From contig CAWFTN010000001.1 in assembly GCA_963818925.1 (NCBI GenBank), positions 3,224,001 to 3,288,000 of the forward strand: a stretch of DNA of 64,000 nucleotides, written 5' to 3'. Below the pieces are notes generated by a model that was not told the origin of the DNA, did no database searches, and worked only from the letters and a program-made list of their open reading frames with translations. This document shows, piece by piece, positions 16,481 through 24,216 of the stretch (the stretch's first letter is position 1; each line of letters begins with the position of its first letter). The stretch is from JAMXLG01 sp963818925 (GTDB taxonomy: Bacteria; Vulcanimicrobiota; Vulcanimicrobiia; Vulcanimicrobiales; Vulcanimicrobiaceae). Both the position numbers and the translations under genes were made by a program.

Positions 16481-16893
16481 GATTTTGCCTCGCGAATCTC
16501 TGCAATCAGTTCGGCTTCGACGGTCGAACCGAGCGGAAGTGTAGCAACACCGACGGCGCTTCGCGCATGCTCCCCGCGTTCGCCGAGCACCTCGACCAAG
16601 CGGTCCGAGACGCCGTTGATCACAATCGACATATCGGTAAAATCGGGCGCAGCGTTGACGAAGCCGAGCACTTTCACGATGCGCGCGATGCGATCGAGCG
16701 ACCCGAGTTCGCGTTCGACCGTTGCGAGCAGCGCATCCGCGACGCGGCGCGCGCCTTCGTACGCTCGTTCCATCGATACGTCCGCGCCGGCTTTGCCGCA
16801 CACCGGATCGTCGCCGACTGCCGACACGTGTCCGCTGACGAAGATGACGTTTCCCGTTCGGACGACGGGGACGAATCTGGGCGCTGCCTTCAC
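16477..16893 (-). CDS. RidA-family enamine/imine deaminase
   Basis: A 138-residue RidA/YjgF protein. VIFVSGHVSAVG opens the fold. The C-terminal signature HARSAVGVATLPLGSTVEAE contains the conserved Arg and Glu of active RidA. Such enzymes hydrolyse reactive enamines such as 2-aminoacrylate released by PLP-dependent dehydratases. A serine/threonine dehydratase homologue is encoded divergently about 370 bases away, which supports a functional link. The start is GTG 16893 with AAGGAG inside the 3' end of the arsR-type gene. Confidence 0.9.
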   Translation of the reverse strand: MKAAPRFVPVVRTGNVIFVSGHVSAVGDDPVCGKAGADVSMERAYEGARRVADALLATVERELGSLDRIARIVKVLGFVNAAPDFTDMSIVINGVSDRLVEVLGERGEHARSAVGVATLPLGSTVEAELIAEIREAKS

Positions 16894-16897
16894 GATG

Positions 16898-17197
16898 CTA
16901 AATCTCCTTCAGTGCGCGTTTGATTTCGGCGATCTTCGCCTCGTCGCGCTTGTAAAACGTCCACTGCTTGATGCGTTTGCCGCGAATCAGCCCGGCGTGC
17001 GAGAGCACGCGCAAATGCTCGCTCGCAGTCGGTTGGGTGATGCCGAGTTTTTCCGCGATGAAGATACCGCAGACGCCGTCTCTGACGAGATCGCCGTCCA
17101 CTTGCGGCGGGAAATGGGCGCGCGGATCTTTCAACCATTCCAGAATCGCCAGGCGCTTGTCGTTCGAGAGCGCGCGAAGCGCGTCTGGTAAAGGCAT
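16898..17197 (-). CDS. ArsR-family transcription regulator
   Basis: A 99-residue winged-helix repressor with LRALSNDKRLAILEWLKDP at the N-terminus and the recognition helix region IAEKLGITQPTASEHLRVL, then a wing ending KQWTFYKRDE. It has a single Cys, so it does not match metal-sensing ArsR/SmtB sites; it is closer to the metabolic or SdpR-like branch. It heads an operon with ridA- and phzF-like genes and faces the dehydratase gene. The AT-rich double palindrome between them is its likely operator. Confidence 0.88.
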   Translation of the reverse strand: MPLPDALRALSNDKRLAILEWLKDPRAHFPPQVDGDLVRDGVCGIFIAEKLGITQPTASEHLRVLSHAGLIRGKRIKQWTFYKRDEAKIAEIKRALKEI

Positions 17198-17210
17198 ATT
17201 GCAATTTTGC

Positions 17211-17224
17211 TAATTATCTAATTA
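17211..17224. promoter_or_regulatory. Candidate ArsR-family operator
   Basis: TAATTATCTAATTA: two TAATTA palindromes separated by TC, in an AT-rich island within a GC-rich genome. It lies 14 bases before the regulator start and about 37 before the dehydratase start. Symmetric AT-rich sites of this kind are usual for ArsR-family dimers. Both divergent genes could be controlled. Confidence 0.5.
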
Positions 17225-17260
17225 AATGTCAAGGGGAGCCCAATTTCCGCGAAGGTGAAC

Positions 17261-18166
17261 ATGCAAACATCCTCGATCGATCGCGCCGGAATCGCCGCTA
17301 TCGAACCACGCATCCGTCCGTATATCCGCCGCACGCCCGTTCTCGACATGGACGGCATCGCGCTCAAGCTGGAGTTTCTGCAGCACTCCGGATCGTTCAA
17401 GGTACGCGGTGCGTTTACGAACTTGCTTACCCGCGACGTGCCGGCCGCCGGTGTCGTTGCCGCATCCGGCGGCAATCATGGCGCGGCCGTCGCCTATGCG
17501 ACGATGCGGTTGGGGTTGCCGTGCACGATCTTCGTTCCGACGGTAACGTCGCCCGCAAAACTCGCGCGCATCGAATCGTACGGTGCGAAGCTCGTCATCG
17601 GCGGCGATCGTTATCAAGACGCGTATGAAGCAAGCGTCGCGTTTCAAGCCTCGAGTGGTGCGCTTGCGGTGCAAGCCTTTGATTCGGTCGAGACGCTGCT
17701 CGGTCAAGGGACGGTGGGATTGGAATTCGAGCAGCAAGCGCCGCTCGATACCCTCCTCGTTTCCGTCGGCGGCGGCGGACTCATCGGCGGCATCGCATCA
17801 TGGTATGAAGGGCGAGTCCGCATTATCGCCGTTGAGCCGGATGGCGCGCCGACATTGCACGACGCATTTGCTGCGGGTCGTCCGGTCGATGCGCCCGCCG
17901 GCAGCATCGCCAGCGATTCGCTCGCGCCGCGGCGTGTCGGTGAATTGAATTACGGGATAGCGACACGCTACGTAGACCGCGTGGTGTTGGTAAGCGACGA
18001 AGACATCGTCGCGTCGCGCACGTCCCTCTGGGAACAGGCGCGCATCGCCTGCGAACCCGGTGGCGCTGCGGCATACGCCGCGCTGCATTCAGGAAAATAT
18101 CGTCCGGCGACGACAGAACGCATCGGCGTCGTTATTTGCGGCGCAAACACGGTCTTGAACTGGTAG
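17261..18166 (+). CDS. Serine/threonine dehydratase-like PLP enzyme
   Basis: A 301-residue fold-type II PLP enzyme. HSGSFKVRGAFTNLL holds the PLP lysine, ASGGNHGAAVAYA the substrate loop and SVGGGGLIGGIASWYEG the phosphate-binding Gly loop. The family removes the beta-hydroxyl and amino group from Ser or Thr. The ATG at 17261 has GAAGG five bases upstream; a GTG at 17255 is an alternative. It is divergent from the arsR-ridA-phzF operon: RidA would clear its enamine product. It is also upstream of the sugar cluster and could be unrelated to it. Confidence 0.88.
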   Translation: MQTSSIDRAGIAAIEPRIRPYIRRTPVLDMDGIALKLEFLQHSGSFKVRGAFTNLLTRDVPAAGVVAASGGNHGAAVAYATMRLGLPCTIFVPTVTSPAKLARIESYGAKLVIGGDRYQDAYEASVAFQASSGALAVQAFDSVETLLGQGTVGLEFEQQAPLDTLLVSVGGGGLIGGIASWYEGRVRIIAVEPDGAPTLHDAFAAGRPVDAPAGSIASDSLAPRRVGELNYGIATRYVDRVVLVSDEDIVASRTSLWEQARIACEPGGAAAYAALHSGKYRPATTERIGVVICGANTVLNW

Positions 18167-18202
18167 CAAGGCGAGGGCCGCGCGTTAACCGAAGGCCGCT
18201 GT

Positions 18203-18910
18203 GTGACGCAAGCGCTCATTATGGCGGGTGGAGCTTCGGCGCGAATGCGTGCCGGCGGGGATCCGCTTCACAAAGCACTCGTTCCGGTCGCGGGCGTTCC
18301 GATGATCGACCGCAACGTCCTCACGTTGGTCGCGCATGGTTTCTACGACATCGCGATTTCGGTGAACGAGCGCGAGACGGTACTTGCCGCGCATATCGAA
18401 CGCATAGCGGGCGACGACCGCTTCGCGCAAGCCACGTTTCGCACGATTGTCGAGAAGAAGCCGCTGGGCACGATCGGCGCCGCGCGTCTTGCGCTCACCG
18501 GCTCCGGTCCGCTCTTGATCGTCAACGCTGATAACCTCACGTTGCTCGATCTTCGCGGATTCGTTAAGCACCATATCGAGCGGCGCGCAGCAATGACTAT
18601 TGCCTCGCATGACGAACCGATTCGCGTCGCCTTCGGCGAATTGTACGTCAACGACGGCGACGTGCTCGACTATCGGGAAAAGCCGGTGTACCGGTATCGC
18701 GCCTCGAGCGGTACGTATGTGCTGGGAGCAGATGCCGTAGCGTCAATCGAGCCCGATGAATCAATCGGGATTCCGGCACTCTTCGAGCGCGTCCGCGCGC
18801 ACGGATTGCGCGTGTGCGAATACTTTCATCAAGCGCCGTGGATCGACGTCAACGATCGCGAGACGTTGCGGCGCGCCGATGAGATGGTCGCATCATGGAG
18901 CACGCCGTGA
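18203..18910 (+). CDS. Sugar-1-phosphate nucleotidylyltransferase
   Basis: A 235-residue NTP-transferase. The N-terminal signature is LIMAGGASARM followed by DPLHKALVPVAGVPMI, where the Lys contacts the sugar phosphate. EKKPLGTIGAARLAL and LLIVNADNLTLLDL give the base-binding and metal-binding Asp motifs. It ends with PWIDVNDRETLRRADEM, as in mannose- and glucose-1-phosphate transferases. The start is GTG 18203. In C7-cyclitol pathways a related enzyme (ValB in validamycin synthesis) activates a cyclitol 1-phosphate; that role is inference from context. It overlaps the next gene by 16 bases. Confidence 0.85.
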   Translation: MTQALIMAGGASARMRAGGDPLHKALVPVAGVPMIDRNVLTLVAHGFYDIAISVNERETVLAAHIERIAGDDRFAQATFRTIVEKKPLGTIGAARLALTGSGPLLIVNADNLTLLDLRGFVKHHIERRAAMTIASHDEPIRVAFGELYVNDGDVLDYREKPVYRYRASSGTYVLGADAVASIEPDESIGIPALFERVRAHGLRVCEYFHQAPWIDVNDRETLRRADEMVASWSTP

Positions 18911-19779
18911 TCGCTGCAATCACCGGAGCAGGCGGATTCATCGGCCGTGCAACGGTCGAAGCGATACTCTCGCAAGGGCTCGTCGTTCGCGAGCACATGG
19001 GGCCCGAGACATTCGACATTGCGGACGCGGCGAATCAGCGCGACTTCTTCGAAGGTGCGCAGGTCGTCGTTCATCTCGCCGGGCCGCCCTCCGTCGCCGA
19101 GTCCGTCGCTCACCCCGTGGAATGCGTACGCGCGCACGTCGTTGGAACGGCGGCGGTGATCGAAGCGATGCGCACGTTTAACGTCGCGCGCATCGTGTAT
19201 GTATCGTCGGCGGAAGTGTATGGCGATGCGGGCGAAGCTGACGTTCGTGAAGATGCGCTGCTCTCACCGCGTTCTCCGTACGGCGCGGCGAAGGCCGGTG
19301 CGGAGCTGCTGCTGCGCGCAAGTGCAGCCGCGTATGGAATTCGCGGATACATTTTGCGGCCGTTCTCGATTTACGGAAGGAACGTAAGCACGAGCGGTGT
19401 CATTCATGCGATCGTCGAGCAGGTGCGATCGAACGACGAAGATATCGTGTTAAACGATCTGGCTCCCATTCGGGATTATTGCTTCGTCGAAGACGCCGCT
19501 ACGGCAATTGCCGTCGCATGCACCGTCGAAACGGACACGATCCGGACGCTGAACGTCGGCACCGGCGTGGGAACAAGCGTTCTCGATCTCGCGCGTACCA
19601 TCGACCAGCTGATGAACGGATGCGCGCGCGAGATACGCCAGCGTAACGGTGCAACGCGCGCTGGAGAGATCTACCGTCTCGTTGCCGATGTGTCGGCCGC
19701 GGGCGACGTCCTCGGGTGGCGGGCGACATACGATCTCACCACGGGCCTTTCGCGGATGCTCCAGATTTCGGGCCGATGA
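18895..19779 (+). CDS. NAD-dependent sugar epimerase/dehydratase (extended SDR)
   Basis: A 294-residue extended SDR. AITGAGGFIGRATVEAIL is the NAD-binding Gly motif, VVHLAGPPSVAESV the second strand, VYVSSAEVYGDAGE the Ser site and SPYGAAKAGAELLLRA the YxxxK catalytic pair. LRPFSIYGRNVSTSGVIH and DLAPIRDYCFVED match UDP-glucose 4-epimerase and related enzymes. It is the middle gene of three overlapping sugar-nucleotide genes. Exact reaction unknown. Confidence 0.87.
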   Translation: MEHAVIAAITGAGGFIGRATVEAILSQGLVVREHMGPETFDIADAANQRDFFEGAQVVVHLAGPPSVAESVAHPVECVRAHVVGTAAVIEAMRTFNVARIVYVSSAEVYGDAGEADVREDALLSPRSPYGAAKAGAELLLRASAAAYGIRGYILRPFSIYGRNVSTSGVIHAIVEQVRSNDEDIVLNDLAPIRDYCFVEDAATAIAVACTVETDTIRTLNVGTGVGTSVLDLARTIDQLMNGCAREIRQRNGATRAGEIYRLVADVSAAGDVLGWRATYDLTTGLSRMLQISGR

Positions 19780-20804
19780 TGCAACGCGTCCTCATTACGG
19801 GCGCGCAAGGCTTTGCCGGCCGCTATCTCGTGCGCGAACTGCTCGCGCAGCACGACGTCGAAGCTGTTCTCGGCGTCGGACGATCCGAAGGGCAGCGCAC
19901 GCAGTTTACGCACGCGATTCAAAGAAACGGAACGCCGATACCCGCGCCGCTTCCCGCCGATCTCGCTCGTGCGCTCGGCGACACGCGTTATTCCTATCAA
20001 CGCGTGGATGTCGCTGATACGCCGGCCCTCGTTGAGACCGTTCGCGCGTTCAGACCGACGGTGATCCTCCATATGGCATCCGCGTTGCGCGACGATCCGA
20101 TACCGAAGCTCTTCCGCGTCAACGTTGAAGGCACGATGTCGCTCCTTCGAGCAATCGCGCAAGCACGCGTACTGGTCGACCGCGTAGTCCTCGGATCGAG
20201 CGGTGGCGTTTACGGGATTCCGAACGCGGTGCCGATCGCCGAACGCACGCCATATGCGCCCGTCGATACGTATGCAGTGAGCAAGGCGGCGGCCGAGATG
20301 GCTGCGCTCGCAGCAACGCAGAACGGTGACGCGGGCGTCGTTATCGCGCGTTTGTTCAATCTCATCGGTCCCGGTCAAGACGAGCGTCACGTCGGCGGCC
20401 GGTTTGCTTCGCAGCTCGTCTCGCATGCGCGGAACGCGTCGCCCGTCCGCGTCGGCGACCTCTCACCGACGCGCGATTTTATCGACGTTCGCGACGTAGC
20501 GTCTGCGGTGATCGCGCTTGCGCGCCGCGGTGCGGCGGCCGAAGCATACAACGTCGGAAGCGGTGAAGAGACGGCGATTGCAACCGTCTACGAATTGACG
20601 TCGATCGCCGCGTGTGGAACGTATGTCGAACCGGAACTCAACGCATACGCGCGCGCGGCCGACATTCCGCGTCACGTCGCGGATGTGCGCAAATTGCGCG
20701 CGCTCGGCCATCGCGATGCTTTCACGCTCGAGCAGAGCGTCGCCGATCTGGTCGAGTACTACCGCGCGGCAGCGGATTCCGGAACGGGTGCGCGGACGGC
20801 ATGA
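19776..20804 (+). CDS. NAD-dependent sugar epimerase/dehydratase or reductase (extended SDR)
   Basis: A 342-residue extended SDR beginning MMQRVLITGAQGFAGRYLV. LHMASALRDDPIPKLFRVN, VVLGSSGGVYGIPNAVPIAE and the catalytic VDTYAVSKAAAEMAALA with YxxxK follow. ARLFNLIGPGQDERHVGG and SPTRDFIDVRDVASAV resemble GDP-mannose 4,6-dehydratase and GDP-4-keto-6-deoxymannose reductase. The ATG overlaps the previous stop (ATGA). Its end overlaps the convergent GH4-like gene by 46 bases. The substrate is not determined by sequence. Confidence 0.85.
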   Translation: MMQRVLITGAQGFAGRYLVRELLAQHDVEAVLGVGRSEGQRTQFTHAIQRNGTPIPAPLPADLARALGDTRYSYQRVDVADTPALVETVRAFRPTVILHMASALRDDPIPKLFRVNVEGTMSLLRAIAQARVLVDRVVLGSSGGVYGIPNAVPIAERTPYAPVDTYAVSKAAAEMAALAATQNGDAGVVIARLFNLIGPGQDERHVGGRFASQLVSHARNASPVRVGDLSPTRDFIDVRDVASAVIALARRGAAAEAYNVGSGEETAIATVYELTSIAACGTYVEPELNAYARAADIPRHVADVRKLRALGHRDAFTLEQSVADLVEYYRAAADSGTGARTA

Positions 20805-21931
20805 GCGAGCGCATCGACGTCGGTACCGGCGCCTACCCACGGATGGGCGCGCAACGCTCCGGCAATCCCTGACTCGGATCGCCGCAAAACCGCATAGGCG
20901 GCAAGCCGTTCGAAGTGCGCGAACCGGCGAACGAGATCGATCGTCTCCGCGGACGCGGCGCTCCAACGCTCTACCGCGCGCATCGTTCCGCTGCGAACGA
21001 TGAACGGACGCTCCAGGACCGTATCACTCGGAAGCTGCGGGAGATAACTCTCGTTCGTCGTCGTGAGGAATGCGAGTGCATCGCGCGAGGCGTTCGGCTT
21101 CATCCCTTCGATCAGCGGTCCGACGGCACACCGATACCAAGGAGCGTCACGACGTGCGAGCACGTCGCGGATCTCCGCTTCGTTTCCGTCGCGAAAGCAC
21201 TCATAGGCGCGACGCGCGAACGTCCCGACCGTGCGGGCACGAGGTCCGCGCGAACGTTGCTCCGCGACGACGGCATCGGCATCGTGGTGTAGGCGGAAGT
21301 ACTTCAACCGCAGCGGGCCGAGTTGCTCGCCAGCAGCCGTGACCACGTCGTCGAACACACCTAGGTGATTGACGCCTGCGTACGAGAAGCGCGTGTCGAA
21401 CGGTTGCACGTTCGCTCTCGCGCATGCATCCGCAAGCGTCACGTACGGCAGCTCGCAAAGACCCGCAAGGTGAAGTGATGGAAAGCGCTTGCGCGCGGCG
21501 ATCGTAAGGATGCCGAGCGGCGCGGTCATCAGGACGACGAAAGCGCCGGGTGCCTGTTGCGCGATCGCGCTCAGCGCGTCGCGCAGATGCGGCCACGAAC
21601 GCCACGCGCTCGCGAGGCCGCCCGGTCCGAGACCTTCGTCTCCCGGAATACCGAATGCGAGCGGAAACGTTTCGTCGTATTCGCGCGCGGCGATGCCGCC
21701 GTAGCGTGCTTGTAAGATCACAATATCGGAACCCGGGAGCGCGCGGATCAAGGCATCGTCGCCCGCGAATCCGTGGACGCGGACGCCTTCACGTGCGAGC
21801 ACCGCCGATGCGCGAACGACGGCATCAATATGCGCCGGATCGCGACCGACGAGGGCAAGTTCGACGTCGCGCACTTCTGAAGCGAGATGCGCGGTGCTCG
21901 GCGCGCTTCCGCCGACGATGGTGACCTTCAT
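20759..21931 (-). CDS. GH4-family NAD-dependent glycosidase-like protein
   Basis: A 390-residue protein starting MKVTIVGGSAPSTAHL, the Rossmann start of glycoside hydrolase family 4. GDEGLGPGGLASAWRSWP, GLCELPYVTLADA (the CxxP metal region) and YAGVNHLGVFDDV (NHL motif) are GH4 hallmarks. Family members use NAD and manganese, oxidising C3 of a phosphorylated sugar to eliminate the aglycone. The ATG at 21931 overlaps the stop of the ROK gene. In an operon with a sugar cyclase it may act on a phosphorylated cyclitol glycoside, or serve as a C3 dehydrogenase; that is inference. Confidence 0.8.
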   Translation of the reverse strand: MKVTIVGGSAPSTAHLASEVRDVELALVGRDPAHIDAVVRASAVLAREGVRVHGFAGDDALIRALPGSDIVILQARYGGIAAREYDETFPLAFGIPGDEGLGPGGLASAWRSWPHLRDALSAIAQQAPGAFVVLMTAPLGILTIAARKRFPSLHLAGLCELPYVTLADACARANVQPFDTRFSYAGVNHLGVFDDVVTAAGEQLGPLRLKYFRLHHDADAVVAEQRSRGPRARTVGTFARRAYECFRDGNEAEIRDVLARRDAPWYRCAVGPLIEGMKPNASRDALAFLTTTNESYLPQLPSDTVLERPFIVRSGTMRAVERWSAASAETIDLVRRFAHFERLAAYAVLRRSESGIAGALRAHPWVGAGTDVDALAHAVRAPVPESAAAR

Positions 21932-22911
21932 CGCACGAGGGTGGGAAGCGTGCGCGCGAAGGACGCCGCGCCGCGCAGACACACGTCGTCTTCGACGTCC
22001 AAGCGTTGCACGAGGTTTCTCGGAACGTTGAACGTGCGCCCGCTTGCCGCGAGCATCAGTGATTCCAGCTCTTTGATATACCAGTCACCGAGCGCGCCGG
22101 CGAATCCACCGATGACGACGAGGCGTTCAAGCGCGCATGCGTGCACGACCGTAATCAGCGCGAGTGCCAGCGGGCGCATTGCTTCGGCAATCACCGCTCG
22201 TGCCCACCGGTCGCCGGCAAGCGCGGCGGGAACCAAATGCTCTTCATTTCGAAGCGTCCGGGGCGTTGCGCCGTACCGAACGGCGCAGGCGGAATGGAGA
22301 AACGCGCGCATATCGCTTGCAGCGCGCGCTCTCGCGAGGCGTTCGGTCCCGCGTCCCGACGCGATCGCTCCCAAATGTCCGCGCTCGCCGCAGTCGCAGC
22401 GCGGCGCATCGCGACTCGCATCGACGGCGACGTGGCCGATTTCGCCCGCAAACGGTGCGTCGTCGATGACACGTGCCGCAGTCCCGCGATCGTAGATCTT
22501 GCTGCCGATCCCGCTACTGATCGTGACGACGAGAAATCGGTCGACGTCGATATGCTCGCCGATGTACCATGCCGCTGCCGACACATCGTTGAGCAGATGA
22601 ACGGGAAGACGCGTTCGTGCCGCAATCGACGCGGCGATATCGTCCGGTGCTGCGGAACCGCATATCGTCGGCGCAGCGAGCGGAATCCTCCGGTCGCGGA
22701 CAGGCCCGGGAAACGAGATGACAACGCCGTCCGGTTCGAGGTCCGCGGATCGTTCGCAATGCTCGCAGACCAGTTCGACGATGCGATCCCAGACGCGGGA
22801 CGGTTGGTCACCCGAGAAGACGTTTGGTATCGGTCTGCGTTCAACGGCGCGCAGCGTTCCGTCCGCAGCGGCAACCGCACTGCGAATGTACGTGCCGCCG
22901 AGGTCGAACAC
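21928..22911 (-). CDS. ROK-family sugar (or cyclitol) kinase
   Basis: A 327-residue ROK protein. FDLGGTYIRSAVAAADG is the phosphate-binding start, HLLNDVSAAAWYIGEH carries the catalytic Asp, and GEIGHVAVDASRD then CDCGERGHLGAIASG is the zinc motif, with His in place of the usual third Cys. The GTG at 22911 overlaps the upstream stop by one base and leaves an unusually short first strand; the frame is open upstream (ENLYSV) without a standard start codon, so a CTG start is possible. Cyclitol kinases of acarbose and validamycin clusters are sugar-kinase relatives, fitting the neighbouring cyclase. Confidence 0.83.
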   Translation of the reverse strand: MFDLGGTYIRSAVAAADGTLRAVERRPIPNVFSGDQPSRVWDRIVELVCEHCERSADLEPDGVVISFPGPVRDRRIPLAAPTICGSAAPDDIAASIAARTRLPVHLLNDVSAAAWYIGEHIDVDRFLVVTISSGIGSKIYDRGTAARVIDDAPFAGEIGHVAVDASRDAPRCDCGERGHLGAIASGRGTERLARARAASDMRAFLHSACAVRYGATPRTLRNEEHLVPAALAGDRWARAVIAEAMRPLALALITVVHACALERLVVIGGFAGALGDWYIKELESLMLAASGRTFNVPRNLVQRLDVEDDVCLRGAASFARTLPTLVR

Positions 22912-24170
22912 TACGCTGTACAGGTTCTCGCTCCCGGATCCCTCGCCGGCTCGTGCGTCAGCGCGATCGCCGCCGCGAGTTCGTCGTCGCCGACGTCCTG
23001 AATGAAGACCCCGCTGCCGAGCGCAGACGGTACGACGAGATTCAATTCACCCGCACGGGTTCGGCGCGTCTCTTGCATCGCGCGCGTGAGCATTGCATGC
23101 GTGCACGCCGCGTCGCTTGCCGGAAGACCGATCGCCTCGTAGACCGCGCGCATTCGGTCGAACGTCGGCGCCGAACAGAGCGAACGTCCGGCCGCAATCG
23201 CGGTCGAAAGCAACATGTCGACGGCGACGGCCTCGCCGTGTGACAGGCGGTGGTCGCTTTCGATCTCGAGCGCAGGACTGAACGTGTGTCCGAAGTCGGC
23301 GAGGCGCCGCATGTTGGTCTCGTACAAGTTCGGCTCGAGTTCGTCCATCATCGCGAGTTGCGCGCGTGCGATGATTTCGTCCGCGAGGTCCGACGGCTCT
23401 TGGAAGCCCGTTTGCATGAGTATCGTGCCGGCCTGCTCGACCAGTTCGAACAGGTGCGCGTCCGCGATGACGCCCATCTTGATGATCTCGGCCAATCCGG
23501 CCGCAATGTGCCGCGGCGGCAGCGTACGTAACAGCGCGCGATGACACAGCGACGCCGACGGCGGGTAAAACGCGCCGAGCCCATTCTTGCGTCCCGCAAA
23601 GTTGACGCCTTGTTTAACGCCGACCGCGACGTCGACCATGCCGATCAGCGACGTCGGCACGCGGACGAATGCGACGCCGCGGCGATAGAGCGATGCAGCC
23701 GTGCCGGATACGTCGAGAACGACACCTCCGCCGACTGCAAGAAAAACGCCCCGCCGGTCGATCCCCGCTTGAAATCCCGCTTCGCACACACGTTCGGCCA
23801 CCTGTATCGTTTTTTCGTGTTCGCTGCCGTCGAGGAAGATCGAAGCCGCAAGCTTCGCGTGCGACGCGAGATACGCGAGCATCGTGTCGCCGAAGCGTTC
23901 GAAGACCGCGCGATCCGCAATCAACAAGACGTTGCGTCCCGACAGTACACTTGCCAAAACGGGCTCTTCGGGAGAGAAGATCGGACGGCGGAGATTGTAC
24001 ACGTCGTACTCGGCCGGCCGATCCGCTTTCATACGAAATGCCAAAGACTCGTGCGTCAACGACGCGCGCTGATGCGCTTCGACCGGTGTTGTATAGGGCC
24101 TCACAGCCATCGTGATGGGGCCTTTCGCCTCAATGCTATTAGGTGATGGCGCCGCGCGAAATACACCCAT
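22911..24170 (-). CDS. Sugar-phosphate cyclase (2-epi-5-epi-valiolone synthase-like, DHQ-synthase fold)
   Basis: A 419-residue member of the dehydroquinate synthase superfamily. VGGGVVLDVSGTAASLYRRG (147-165) binds NAD, then VRVPTSLIGMVD, VNFAGRKNGLGAFYPP and LAEIIKMGV (Glu 228). Zn ligands are expected at Glu 228, His 295 (DFGHTFSP) and His 311 (LSHGEAVAVDM), with correct spacing. SLYRRG, GRKNxLG and the FSP after GH resemble sedoheptulose-7-phosphate cyclases more than true AroB. One oddity is VGVKQGVN where the family has KTG. An alternative start is ATG 24110. Other options are 2-deoxy-scyllo-inosose synthase or a divergent AroB. It heads an operon with ROK kinase and GH4 genes. Confidence 0.78.
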   Translation of the reverse strand: MGVFRAAPSPNSIEAKGPITMAVRPYTTPVEAHQRASLTHESLAFRMKADRPAEYDVYNLRRPIFSPEEPVLASVLSGRNVLLIADRAVFERFGDTMLAYLASHAKLAASIFLDGSEHEKTIQVAERVCEAGFQAGIDRRGVFLAVGGGVVLDVSGTAASLYRRGVAFVRVPTSLIGMVDVAVGVKQGVNFAGRKNGLGAFYPPSASLCHRALLRTLPPRHIAAGLAEIIKMGVIADAHLFELVEQAGTILMQTGFQEPSDLADEIIARAQLAMMDELEPNLYETNMRRLADFGHTFSPALEIESDHRLSHGEAVAVDMLLSTAIAAGRSLCSAPTFDRMRAVYEAIGLPASDAACTHAMLTRAMQETRRTRAGELNLVVPSALGSGVFIQDVGDDELAAAIALTHEPARDPGARTCTA

Positions 24171-24189
24171 TTTCGCATACTCTGAAAAC

Positions 24190-24197
24190 AGTATACT
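24190..24197. promoter_or_regulatory. Symmetric -10 element in the divergent cyclase/aminotransferase promoter
   Basis: AGTATACT is palindromic, so it reads TATACT on both strands. It sits in a 46-base gap between two divergent operons, 20 bases from each start codon. It can serve as the -10 box for both directions and would couple expression of the two halves of the cluster. I see no strong -35. Confidence 0.45.
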
Positions 24198-24216
24198 ACC
24201 CGCTCCATAGAGGCAG

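Noticed and set aside
16481..16801. A longer N-terminus for the PhzF protein
   Set aside because: The upstream extension is Arg-rich, overlaps the ridA-like gene, and the family start lies at GTG 16480.
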